From: Elusimicrobiota bacterium
GTDB lineage: Bacteria > Elusimicrobiota > Elusimicrobia > Elusimicrobiales > Elusimicrobiaceae
Direction of reading: 5' to 3'
Assembly: GCA_031258375.1 (NCBI GenBank)
Contig: JAIRMX010000020.1
Coordinates: forward strand, 1 to 13,434
DNA: 13,434 bases
Below the pieces are notes generated by a model. The model saw nothing but the letters and a program-made list of their open reading frames with translations, was not told where the DNA came from and ran no database searches. Each line of letters starts with the position of its first letter. Position 1 is the first letter of the stretch. Below, in pieces: positions 6,581 to 13,434 of the stretch. The translations under genes and the position numbers were made by a program.

Positions 6581-6718
6581 ATGAAAATATTATATTCTTG
6601 GGTTAAAGATTATATTGATATTAATATTACTCCGTCGGAGCTGGAGGCAAAGTTTACTGCGCTTGGTATAGAGGTGGCGCAAATCCAAACCATCGGCGCG
6701 GATTTTGAATGGGATTAG
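6581..6718 (+). pseudogene. pheT: 5' stub of a second, divergent pheT
   Basis: The frame encodes 45 residues beginning MKILYSWVKDYIDI and ending GADFEWD before a TAG. Over the first 43 codons it aligns without gaps to the intact PheT at 10904: by hand count 30 of 43 residues and 95 of 129 nucleotides are identical. Many differences are silent, so this is a homologue from a diverged lineage and not a recent copy of the local gene. Homology ends at GADFE (about nucleotide 6708-6709), before the tRNA-binding domain. The last codons and the stop come from the fused pheS stub read out of frame. It keeps a ribosome binding site but cannot make a synthetase subunit. In the locus where it arose it would have been the pheT following fic. 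Confidence 0.85.
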
Positions 6719-6799
6719 CGGCTTGCGATGTTTAGTTTAAACATCAAAGACATCCTCACTTTTTACGAAAACGATATTCGCATTTTGGAGCAGTTTTAA
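6719..6799 (+). pseudogene. pheS: 3' stub of a second pheS
   Basis: These 81 nt match the last 26 codons and stop of pheS (4459-4539) with 74 of 81 identical by hand count. In frame it reads RLAMFSLNIKDILTFYEND and then IRILEQF before TAA. Differences include silent ones (CGG for CGT, CTT for TTG, TAA for TGA) and three amino-acid changes (R336L, A337T, M343I in PheS numbering), so it looks like an allele from a related strain. Weaker similarity with two single-base deletions extends left to about 6709 (atggga). There is no start codon or upstream part, so it is not functional. It marks the left border of the defence cassette, exactly where an intact pheS would have stood. Confidence 0.85.
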
Positions 6800-6805
6800 T
6801 AAATG

Positions 6806-6827
6806 TATAATCTTTTACTAAAAGGAG
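6806..6827 (+). promoter_or_regulatory. Promoter -10 box and ribosome binding site of the OLD nuclease
   Basis: TATAAT at 6806-6811 and AAGGAG at 6822-6827 lie just after the pheS stub and before the ATG at 6834. The -35 side is weak. This gives the defence genes their own promoter right behind pheS in the donor arrangement. Confidence 0.55.
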
Positions 6828-6833
6828 TAATGT

Positions 6834-8759
6834 ATGAAACTCAAAGAAGTAACAATTCATAAATACAAATCATTTGAATCCGAACAAAAGTTCGATTTGG
6901 AAAATGATATAACGATTCTTGTCGGAATGAATGAGTCGGGTAAAACTTCTGCATTGGAAGCCATTGCCAAAACTCGTTATTTTCAAGATGACGAAAGTTT
7001 TAAGTTTAATGCTACGCACGATTATCCTCGTAAAGAGAAAAAACAAATGGGAAAAATCGGCGAAAATCCCCGAGCCATAACTTGTATTTATGAGATAGAT
7101 AACGATTTGCTACAATCTATTGAAAAAGAAATGGGTAAAGGCATACTCAAATCAACCACTTTTTCTGTGACAACAAAGTATGATAATGGAAGAAATATCA
7201 GTATTTCAGTGGATGCAAATAAATTTATTGAATTTAAAACAAAAGAACTAAATATCGCAAGCGAAACCATAATAGAGAAACTTTTAAAAGTAAAAAAGAA
7301 GACCGACTTAGAAGCCGTACAAAAAGAATACAAAGACGAAACATACATTATTGCATTAAAATCGTTAGTCAAATATTTCGAAAATACAAGTGAATGGAAA
7401 AATGACCCAATCGGCGAATATATATATCGTGTATTAGTCGCACCAAAAATACCGAAATTTTTGTATTATGACGAATATTATTCGCTTCCGTCAAGAATTA
7501 GTATTGAAAAATTAAATTCAAAAAGTTTAGAAGATAACGAATACAAAACAGCAAAAGCCTTTTTTGAGTTGGCTGATATAAACACTGACGATATTGTACA
7601 GGCAACGAGTTTTGAGGATTTTATTGCCGAATTAGAAGCCACACAATTTATAATATCAGAAGAGTTATTTAAATATTGGCACACAAATAAAAATTTGAAA
7701 ATCATATTTAGAATCGACAAAAAAGAAGAAACGGATAGATATAATAACACAAGAATTGTAGAGCATATTTTAGATATTAGAGTCGATAATAAAGGGATTA
7801 CTTTGCCTTTGAAAAATAGAAGTAAAGGTTTTAATTGGTTTTTCTCATTTCTTGTTTGGTTTAAGAAAATTCAAGAAGACCAAAATTCTAACTATATTTT
7901 ATTACTTGACGAGCCAGGGTTAAATTTACACGCCTCGGCACAAGCAGATTTATTGCGATTTTTGGAAGATTTGTCGCAAAACTACCAAATAGTTTATACT
8001 ACACATTCGCCTTTTATGATTAGTTCTGACAAACTGCAACGAGTTAGAACTATTTTGGAAACAGACAAAGGTTCTATAATTTCCGACAGTATTCAGGAAA
8101 AAGACCCCAAAACTTTATTCCCGCTGCAAGCAGCATTAGGATATGATATTGCACAAAATTTATTCATTTCAAAAAAGAATTTATTAGTTGAGGGCGTTTC
8201 AGATTTGATTTATTTGCAGTATATGTCTGCAATTTTGGAAAGCGCAGGCAAAATAGGGTTGCAACACGATATTACTATTGTTCCAGCAGGCGGACTTGAT
8301 AAAGTAGCAACTTTTATTTCGCTTTTGAGAAGTAATGATTTGCAGATTGTATGTCTATTAGACAGTTTTCCCGACCCAAAAGGTAAAGCAAAATTAGACA
8401 ATATGATTGCTCAAAAAATTATCAATCAAAAGAATATCAGATTTTTCAACGAATTGTTAGAAAACAAAAAACGAGCAGATGTAGAAGATTTATTTACAAA
8501 AAGTGATTATATAAAATTATTCAACAAAGCATTTGAGAAAAGATATGTAGAAGTAAAAATTGAAAATCTAAATGTTGATATTGAACAAATATTAATACAG
8601 ATAAACCAACATTTGCAAACAGACCATTTCAACCATTACATACCTGCAAATCAATTAAGTAAAAGCGGCTTTTCTATCGATGATTTTGAGAATGAAACAA
8701 TTAGCAATTTTGAAAAAGTATTTAAGGCAACTAATAAATTATTTGGTGTTTTAGGATGA
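6834..8759 (+). CDS. OLD-family ATP-dependent endonuclease (AAA/ABC ATPase + TOPRIM)
   Basis: OLD-family proteins couple an ABC-type ATPase to a TOPRIM DNA nuclease. Members include phage P2 Old and the Gabija nuclease GajA. In these 641 residues the ATPase shows Walker A GMNESGKT (31-38), signature-like NRSKGF (328-333), Walker B LLLDEP (356-361) and the switch histidine H391 in TTHSPFM. The TOPRIM part follows with the conserved Glu in LLVEGVSD (E453) and an acidic pair in LLDSFPD (D510, D514). Length and domain order fit a single-chain OLD nuclease. No UvrD-like helicase follows, so it is not a standard Gabija pair; instead a restriction-modification pair lies 72 nt downstream. The sequence is clearly more AT-rich than pheS and pheT, consistent with transfer. 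A defensive role is inferred from family and context. Confidence 0.85.
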   Translation: MKLKEVTIHKYKSFESEQKFDLENDITILVGMNESGKTSALEAIAKTRYFQDDESFKFNATHDYPRKEKKQMGKIGENPRAITCIYEIDNDLLQSIEKEMGKGILKSTTFSVTTKYDNGRNISISVDANKFIEFKTKELNIASETIIEKLLKVKKKTDLEAVQKEYKDETYIIALKSLVKYFENTSEWKNDPIGEYIYRVLVAPKIPKFLYYDEYYSLPSRISIEKLNSKSLEDNEYKTAKAFFELADINTDDIVQATSFEDFIAELEATQFIISEELFKYWHTNKNLKIIFRIDKKEETDRYNNTRIVEHILDIRVDNKGITLPLKNRSKGFNWFFSFLVWFKKIQEDQNSNYILLLDEPGLNLHASAQADLLRFLEDLSQNYQIVYTTHSPFMISSDKLQRVRTILETDKGSIISDSIQEKDPKTLFPLQAALGYDIAQNLFISKKNLLVEGVSDLIYLQYMSAILESAGKIGLQHDITIVPAGGLDKVATFISLLRSNDLQIVCLLDSFPDPKGKAKLDNMIAQKIINQKNIRFFNELLENKKRADVEDLFTKSDYIKLFNKAFEKRYVEVKIENLNVDIEQILIQINQHLQTDHFNHYIPANQLSKSGFSIDDFENETISNFEKVFKATNKLFGVLG

Positions 8760-8796
8760 TAATTTTATTTAAATTTAAAACATGATTTATATATTG

Positions 8797-8809
8797 TAGA
8801 AACATTCTA
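8797..8809. promoter_or_regulatory. Small inverted repeat upstream of the endonuclease
   Basis: TAGAA-ACA-TTCTA is a perfect 5-bp inverted repeat 22 nt before the endonuclease ATG. It could be an operator in this 72-nt gap, but it is short enough to be chance. No controller-protein gene is present in the cassette. Confidence 0.2.
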
Positions 8810-8822
8810 TCATTTTGATTGT

Positions 8823-8826
8823 GGAG
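8823..8826 (+). promoter_or_regulatory. Ribosome binding site of the endonuclease gene
   Basis: GGAG lies 5 nt before the ATG at 8832 and supports that start. Confidence 0.6.
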
Positions 8827-8831
8827 ATAAT

Positions 8832-9629
8832 ATGATACAAGAAAATAAATATATTGAATTTTTTCTTGAGCCAATACGAAAATGTAAGGATTATAAACCT
8901 AAATTTGGCGAAAGTCAAAATCCGGAGGGACTTACTATTGAAGGTTTTTTGAATATTTACGGAAGAGATCCGTTTTATTCATGGATCGGACTTGATAGTA
9001 AATTAATGTATTCTGCGCATAAAGCCGCGGGAGGAATGACCTCGATTTACCGACAAATTGGTGTTGGTTGTGAGCATTTATTTAGAGAAATAATAGTTGA
9101 TACAGCGAAATATGAAAAGAGAGAATTAGCGCAATGGAGTTATGAAACAAAAACACAGAGTGGGAAAACGAAAACGCTTACTTTAGACGGACGACTTGAA
9201 TTAAATGCGATTAATAACATAGAATTAAAAAATTGTTTGAGTGAGTGGATAAAAGCATATTGTAAAGAATTGTCTGTCAAACAAATTCCTCAAAATGGCG
9301 TTGTATTTGAAGTCCGTCAAGGATATAAAAGCAAGGACAGCAAACGACAAAACGCAGATATAGATAATGCTACTGTTGCTTATGCAAACGGATATCTTCC
9401 TATTTTTGCTATATTCTCGTCTCAAATAGACTCCGATATTATGCTTCGCTATCGTAATAACCGTTGCGGAATAATAACAGGGTCTAATTCCAATAATCCG
9501 TTAATATCGCTTTTCACATTTTCCAAAGAGATTTTAGGATACGACCTTGCCGCCTTTTTTCAAAAAAATTCTAAAAAATTTAAACAGGAAATAAATTCTG
9601 TTCTTAGAGTATTATTATATGCAAGTTGA
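8832..9629 (+). CDS. Probable type II restriction endonuclease
   Basis: A 265-residue protein immediately upstream of, and overlapping, a DNA methyltransferase gene, which is the usual place of the cognate endonuclease. It has no signal peptide or membrane segment. A D119 in LTLDGRLEL and, 41 residues later, E160 in GVVFEVRQGYKSKDSKRQNAD could form a variant PD-(D/E)xK centre, with a nearby Lys (K166 or K168) replacing the usual lysine position. The stretch YANGYLPIFAIFSSQIDSD fits a core strand and helix. I believe this resembles a known type II endonuclease family but cannot name it safely (ApaLI-like is one possibility). The call rests mainly on context plus this motif. The recognition site cannot be read from the sequence. 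Codon use is AT-rich like its neighbours. Confidence 0.65.
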   Translation: MIQENKYIEFFLEPIRKCKDYKPKFGESQNPEGLTIEGFLNIYGRDPFYSWIGLDSKLMYSAHKAAGGMTSIYRQIGVGCEHLFREIIVDTAKYEKRELAQWSYETKTQSGKTKTLTLDGRLELNAINNIELKNCLSEWIKAYCKELSVKQIPQNGVVFEVRQGYKSKDSKRQNADIDNATVAYANGYLPIFAIFSSQIDSDIMLRYRNNRCGIITGSNSNNPLISLFTFSKEILGYDLAAFFQKNSKKFKQEINSVLRVLLYAS

Positions 9630-10848
9630 ATTGTCTAATAATGTAGAAAGAAGAAATGATTATACGTTTAAATACAACGAGCATTTTGGACGGCACGGTT
9701 GGTTGCGCCTTACGCCCGCTTATTCTGTTAAATTAGTAAGAGAAATAATATTAAAAGATTGTAAAAAAGGAGATTTAATTCTTGACCCTTTCTCAGGGAC
9801 AGCCACAACTGGATTAGTCGCGTCTGAAATGGGATTTTCATCAAGACTTTTTGAAATTAATCCTTTTTTAATTTGGTTGGGGAATGTTAAATGTCAAAAT
9901 TTTTCAGCTAATGAATTAGAGAAATTACAAGCAAAATTTGATCAATGTTTGGAAGATGTTGCAATGTCAGATAATAACTGGGTCCCGCGCATTTATAATA
10001 TAGAACGCTGGTGGCACTCTTACACATTGTTTATTTTAGCAAGTATTAGAAAAAATCTCGTTGAAACATTTGGCGAGCCAAACGGAAATAATTATCCCAA
10101 TCTTGTTTGGGTGGCATTTTCTCGTTTGATTATTGAAACATCATCGGCAACTTTTAACCATATTTCTATGTCATTTAAAGAAAGTACAACACAATATGGA
10201 TTAGAACAGATAAAATCGTTATTTAGTGTAATATTTTCTTATATTATTACTTCGTCGAAAGCACAGTTATTAGGAAATTCGCAAGTTATACTGAATAATT
10301 CTAGAGATTTTCAGTTTGCCAGCGATTTATTGTTTGATGAGGTAATCACTTCGCCGCCATATCCCAATCGTATAAGTTATATTCGTGAGTTACGACCATA
10401 TATGTATTGGATTAAATTTTTAAAAAATGGTAGTGATGCTGGGCAATTAGATTGGGAATCCATTGGGGGAACATGGGGAACTGCTACCAGTAATTTAAAA
10501 AAATGGAAACCAACCAACAATAATTTGCCAGAGCGTCTTTATGCTGTTTGTGAAAAAATTAAAGGGAGTGAAGACAAAAATTCAGAAGTAATGAGTTCAT
10601 ATGTTCATAAATATTTTGACGATATTTATTCTCACTTGCGGAACATTAGCAGGTTATTAAAACCAAAAGCCAAACTTAATTATATCGTTGGTAATTCTTC
10701 TTTTTATGGATATTTCGTTGATACTGAAAAAATTCTTTCAGAAAGTATGAGAGAATTAGGATATAAAAAAATTGTAATAGAAACCATTCGAAGACGTAAT
10801 ACTAAAAAGGGATTATATGAATTTAACGTGAAAGCTGTTTGGAATTGA
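9619..10848 (+). CDS. DNA methyltransferase (N4-cytosine/N6-adenine type)
   Basis: An S-adenosylmethionine-dependent enzyme methylating the exocyclic amino group of C or A in DNA; here it is the likely protective partner of the upstream endonuclease. In 409 residues the SAM-binding motif I is DPFSGTATTG (56-65), preceded by a motif X-like segment around HGWLRLTPAYS (26-36). The catalytic motif IV is TSPPYPNR (244-251). TSPPY is commoner in N4-cytosine enzymes, but adenine methylation is not excluded. Motif I precedes motif IV by about 185 residues, so the target-recognition region probably lies between them (alpha-like order). The start overlaps the endonuclease end by 11 nt, implying translational coupling. 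It ends 55 nt before pheT with no clear terminator, so read-through into pheT is possible. Confidence 0.88.
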   Translation: MQVELSNNVERRNDYTFKYNEHFGRHGWLRLTPAYSVKLVREIILKDCKKGDLILDPFSGTATTGLVASEMGFSSRLFEINPFLIWLGNVKCQNFSANELEKLQAKFDQCLEDVAMSDNNWVPRIYNIERWWHSYTLFILASIRKNLVETFGEPNGNNYPNLVWVAFSRLIIETSSATFNHISMSFKESTTQYGLEQIKSLFSVIFSYIITSSKAQLLGNSQVILNNSRDFQFASDLLFDEVITSPPYPNRISYIRELRPYMYWIKFLKNGSDAGQLDWESIGGTWGTATSNLKKWKPTNNNLPERLYAVCEKIKGSEDKNSEVMSSYVHKYFDDIYSHLRNISRLLKPKAKLNYIVGNSSFYGYFVDTEKILSESMRELGYKKIVIETIRRRNTKKGLYEFNVKAVWN

Positions 10849-10891
10849 TAATGTTTGAAAATAAATAAAAGATAAAATTTTACATATAAAA

Positions 10892-10897
10892 CAGGAA
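10892..10897 (+). promoter_or_regulatory. Weak ribosome binding site of pheT
   Basis: CAGGAA lies 6 nt before the pheT ATG. The 55-nt gap after the methyltransferase has no strong promoter. TATAAA at 10885-10890 is too close to the start to be combined with this site on the same transcript. Confidence 0.45.
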
Positions 10898-10903
10898 ATC
10901 GAA

Positions 10904-13288
10904 ATGAAAATACTTTATTCATGGCTTAAAGATTATATCGATATCGCTCTTTCGCCCGCCGAACTGGCGGAAAAATTTGTTTCTCTGGGAATAGAAGTTG
11001 CCGATATCAAAAAAACCGGAGCGGATTTTGAAGGCATTTACGCCGCGCGGATTGAAAAAATAGAACAGCATCCAAACGCGGACAAACTTTCTTTAGTGAC
11101 TTTAAAAACAAAAGAAGGCTGGCAGCGAGTGGTATGCGGGGCGAAAAATCTCGTAGAAAAAGATATTGTTCCGCTGGCGAAAGTCGGCGCGCGGCTTGGT
11201 AAAAATATTTTGCAGGCGGCTGAAATTCGCGGAATTAAAAGCGAAGGAATGATATGTTCTTGCGACGAGCTCGGTTTAACGAGCACCCGCCAAAAAGGAA
11301 TAATGGTGCTTGATAAAAATATCGAAATAGGCGGCGATATCGCCAAAATGTACGGCGAGCCGGACGTGCTTTTTGATCTTGAAATTACTTCCAACCGGCC
11401 GGATTTGCTATCTCATCTCGGCATAGCGCGCGAGCTTGGAGTTTTGTTGAATATTCCGCTAAAAAATAAAGAATATAAACTACCCGACGGTAATTTTGGA
11501 ACTTTAAAAATTAATTTATCCGCGGGAGAAAACGGCTGCCCGCGCTATTGCGGCTGCACGATAAAAAACGTAAAAAATACCCAAAGCCCTCAGTGGCTTA
11601 AAAACAGGCTGCTTGCAATGGGAACAAATCCTAAAAACGCGATTGTCGATATAACCAATTATATTCTTTACGACATCGGACATCCGCTTCACGCTTTTGA
11701 TTTTGACCAGATTGAAAACGGAGAAATTAACGTAAGATGGGCGGCAGAAAACGAAAATTTCACGGGACTGGACGGCGTTGAGAGGAAGTTGTCGTCCGAT
11801 ATTCTTGTTATTGCCGACGGCAAAGAACCGGCGGCTTTGGCGGGAGTTCTGGGCGGCAGAGCCGACAGCATTTCTGAAAATACGAAAAATATTTTCTTGG
11901 AATCCGCGTATTTTTACCCTCCGGCGATAAATAAAGCCTCAAAAGAATTGGGAATTTCAACGGAAGCGTCGCAGCGATTTGAACGGGGAGCGGATATTGA
12001 AGCATGCCCAAAAGCAACCGCGCTTGCGCTTAAATTAATAGGTGAAATCTGCGGCGGCGAGATTTCGCTTATTAACGACGTTTACCCAAATCGATATCGG
12101 CCTGCGCAAATCAAATTTAATCCCGCCGACATTTCAAAAATTATCGGCGTTGAAATTGATAAAACAAAGCTTGAACAAATTTTCTCGCGGGTTGCCGAGA
12201 ATTTAAAAACGGAAAACGAAAATTGGGTTTTTACGGCGCCTTCTTACAGGAGGGATTTAAATCATAAATGGGATTTGGCCGAGGAAGCAGTACGTTTTAT
12301 AGGTTTTGACAATCTGGCCGCGCAAAATATTACACATACCAACGCCGCGCTTTACTTCGCGGATAATCCAAAAAATGTCGATATGGGCGAAAGATTTGCA
12401 AAAAATCTTGTCTCTCTTGGATTTTTTGAATGCAAAAATTTTGATTTTGTCTCTCAAAAAGACGTTTCGGCTTTTGGTTTTGATATAAAAAATATCCCCG
12501 AGATTAAAAATCCGCTCGCCGAGGGAATGGAATTTATGCGGCCTGTTTTGCTCGCCTCTCTGCTCAAAAATATCGAATATAATCAGCGGCAGTCCCGAGC
12601 GGATATTTCGCTTTTTGAATACGGAAAAACTTTCGCTTTGCATAAGGGTTATCCTCAGGAATCTTTCGCTCTGGCCGGCGTTATAAGCGGCCTTGCGCCG
12701 CGCGTAAAGTTTTTCGCTTTGCAGCAAAGGCAGATTGATTTTTTTCATCTTAAAGGCATTGTCGAATATTTGCTCGGCGATTATCCCGACGTTATTTTAA
12801 AACCGTCGCAAACTCCGCCAGCGTTTATGCATCCGAAAATTTGCGCCGATATTATAGCCGGCGGCAAGACGGCGGGCTGTTTTGGCAAAATACATCCGCT
12901 TATTTTGAAATCATACGATATAAAAACCGACGTGTGGGTATTTGAATTTTCAATAAAAAATTTTGAAAAGCAGTTTGACGCGCAAAAGTTTAAAGCCGCA
13001 CGCGATATCGGCATTTATCCGTCGTCTCGCAGGGATTTGTCTATTGTCATAGACGCTGGCGTTAAGTTTGAGAACGTTCAAAAGATTTTGGCGCAGGCCG
13101 CGCCCGCGGCGAATTACGGGCTTATAGATTTATATCAAGGCAAAAATCTGCCCGAAGGCAAAAAAAGCATTACCCTTCGCTTTGAATTTTCGTCTAAAGA
13201 AAGAACCCTTACCGACGAGGAAATAAATCTGCACGTCGACGCTATTTTGACTTCGCTAAAAAATCAATTAAACGCGCAATTGCGCTGA
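10904..13288 (+). CDS. pheT: Phenylalanyl-tRNA synthetase beta subunit
   Basis: The beta subunit of the (alpha-beta)2 synthetase, which binds tRNA-Phe and edits mischarged Tyr. At 794 residues it is full length. Domains in order: the N-terminal segment MKILYSWLKDYID; an EMAP/tRNA-binding OB domain (about 40-150, with EKIEQHPNADKLSL and VVCGAKN); the B3/B4 editing domain (about 205-375, with DITNYILYDIGHPLHAFD); B5 (about 400-470); the class II-like core; and the C-terminal ferredoxin-like anticodon-binding domain from about 705 (YPSSRRDLSIVID). It is normally co-transcribed with pheS; here 6.4 kb of cargo lies between them. Base composition returns to the higher-GC level of pheS. The start matches that of the divergent stub at 6581. 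No strong own promoter is visible, so expression may depend on read-through from the methyltransferase. Confidence 0.97.
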   Translation: MKILYSWLKDYIDIALSPAELAEKFVSLGIEVADIKKTGADFEGIYAARIEKIEQHPNADKLSLVTLKTKEGWQRVVCGAKNLVEKDIVPLAKVGARLGKNILQAAEIRGIKSEGMICSCDELGLTSTRQKGIMVLDKNIEIGGDIAKMYGEPDVLFDLEITSNRPDLLSHLGIARELGVLLNIPLKNKEYKLPDGNFGTLKINLSAGENGCPRYCGCTIKNVKNTQSPQWLKNRLLAMGTNPKNAIVDITNYILYDIGHPLHAFDFDQIENGEINVRWAAENENFTGLDGVERKLSSDILVIADGKEPAALAGVLGGRADSISENTKNIFLESAYFYPPAINKASKELGISTEASQRFERGADIEACPKATALALKLIGEICGGEISLINDVYPNRYRPAQIKFNPADISKIIGVEIDKTKLEQIFSRVAENLKTENENWVFTAPSYRRDLNHKWDLAEEAVRFIGFDNLAAQNITHTNAALYFADNPKNVDMGERFAKNLVSLGFFECKNFDFVSQKDVSAFGFDIKNIPEIKNPLAEGMEFMRPVLLASLLKNIEYNQRQSRADISLFEYGKTFALHKGYPQESFALAGVISGLAPRVKFFALQQRQIDFFHLKGIVEYLLGDYPDVILKPSQTPPAFMHPKICADIIAGGKTAGCFGKIHPLILKSYDIKTDVWVFEFSIKNFEKQFDAQKFKAARDIGIYPSSRRDLSIVIDAGVKFENVQKILAQAAPAANYGLIDLYQGKNLPEGKKSITLRFEFSSKERTLTDEEINLHVDAILTSLKNQLNAQLR

Positions 13289-13336
13289 TATGATTTGTTA
13301 TTAAGGCAGTGCTAAAACAGCATAGATAAAAACTGC

Positions 13337-13365
13337 TTGCAAAATGAAAAAGTTTTGTGTATAAT
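13337..13365 (+). promoter_or_regulatory. Sigma70-type promoter downstream of pheT
   Basis: TTGCAA (13337-13342) and TATAAT (13360-13365) are separated by 17 nt, a near-consensus housekeeping promoter. It should drive the gene starting at 13392 independently of pheT. Confidence 0.65.
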
Positions 13366-13391
13366 TTAGAAATAATTTTGGATATATTTTT

Positions 13392-13434
13392 ATGAACCAT
13401 ATTAAAGAAATAAATAAGGCGGCAAAAGAAGTTT
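13392..13434 (+). CDS. Start of an unidentified gene, cut by the window end
   Basis: ATG at 13392 opens a frame that stays open to the window end. The visible product is MNHIKEINKAAKEV, too little to assign a family. It follows a well-formed promoter by 26 nt and has only a weak Shine-Dalgarno (gga near 13380). Confidence 0.5.
   Translation, partial: MNHIKEINKAAKEV

Noticed and set aside
6834..9629. Gabija (GajA-GajB) system
   Set aside because: The OLD protein fits GajA-like architecture, but the next gene has no helicase motifs and pairs with a methyltransferase.
3490..10903. Integrative element with an integrase using the pheS 3' end as attachment site
   Set aside because: The duplicated pheS 3' end recalls attL/attR, but no integrase or transposase gene exists here, and the adjoining pheT 5' stub is better explained by homologous or illegitimate recombination.
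12257..12748. 163-residue minus-strand open frame within pheT
   Set aside because: It lies fully inside conserved pheT coding sequence; its composition is that of an antisense shadow.
1..13434. CRISPR array
   Set aside because: No regularly spaced direct repeats of 20-40 nt are present anywhere in the window.

Overview
The window looks like a piece of an Elusimicrobiota genome, probably close to Endomicrobium or Elusimicrobium (moderate confidence). The basis is the pilin N-terminus FTLIELLVVVLIIGILAAIALPQYQK, which is typical of the many short pilins of that phylum, together with a Gram-negative type V autotransporter and an AT-leaning genome. It begins with 19 C residues, which look like a contig-end artefact, and it ends 14 codons into a gene.

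Region 1 (1-3489). A truncated type IV pilin fragment runs directly into a complete subtilisin-type (S8) autotransporter. A 413-nt gap follows, which holds a cluster of dispersed palindromic repeats and then a consensus -10 box abutting pheS.

Region 2 (3490-13288) is the phenylalanyl-tRNA synthetase locus, pheS and pheT. These are normally adjacent, but here about 6.4 kb of accessory DNA separates them. The first half of that DNA holds a strongly structured intergenic segment, an intact type IV pilin, and a Fic AMP-transferase-like protein with a C-terminal MerR-type DNA-binding domain. The second half is a compact, more AT-rich defence cassette: an OLD-family ATPase/TOPRIM nuclease, a probable type II restriction endonuclease, and a DNA methyltransferase whose start overlaps the endonuclease end. 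Intact pheT follows.

The most striking feature lies between the two halves. A 5' stub of a second, divergent pheT (6581 to about 6708) is joined head-on to an 81-bp 3' stub of a second pheS (6719-6799). The order is therefore pheS - pilin - fic - pheT 5' stub | pheS 3' stub - OLD - REase - MTase - pheT. This is the product expected if two alternative 'pheS-cargo-pheT' alleles were stacked, for example by single-crossover integration of a circle or by tandem duplication followed by deletion. It implies that the pheS/pheT gap is an exchangeable cargo site, at least in this lineage. A chimeric assembly of two strains has to be excluded.

Region 3 (13289-end). A good sigma70-type promoter precedes the first codons of an unidentified gene.

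How the genes work together. PheS and PheT form the (alpha-beta)2 synthetase and must be co-produced although transcriptionally separated. The MTase should protect host DNA from the adjacent endonuclease, and the OLD protein may add a second anti-phage activity. The Fic-MerR protein is probably a self-inhibited, perhaps autoregulated, protein-modifying enzyme. The pilin and autotransporter are surface or secreted accessory proteins.
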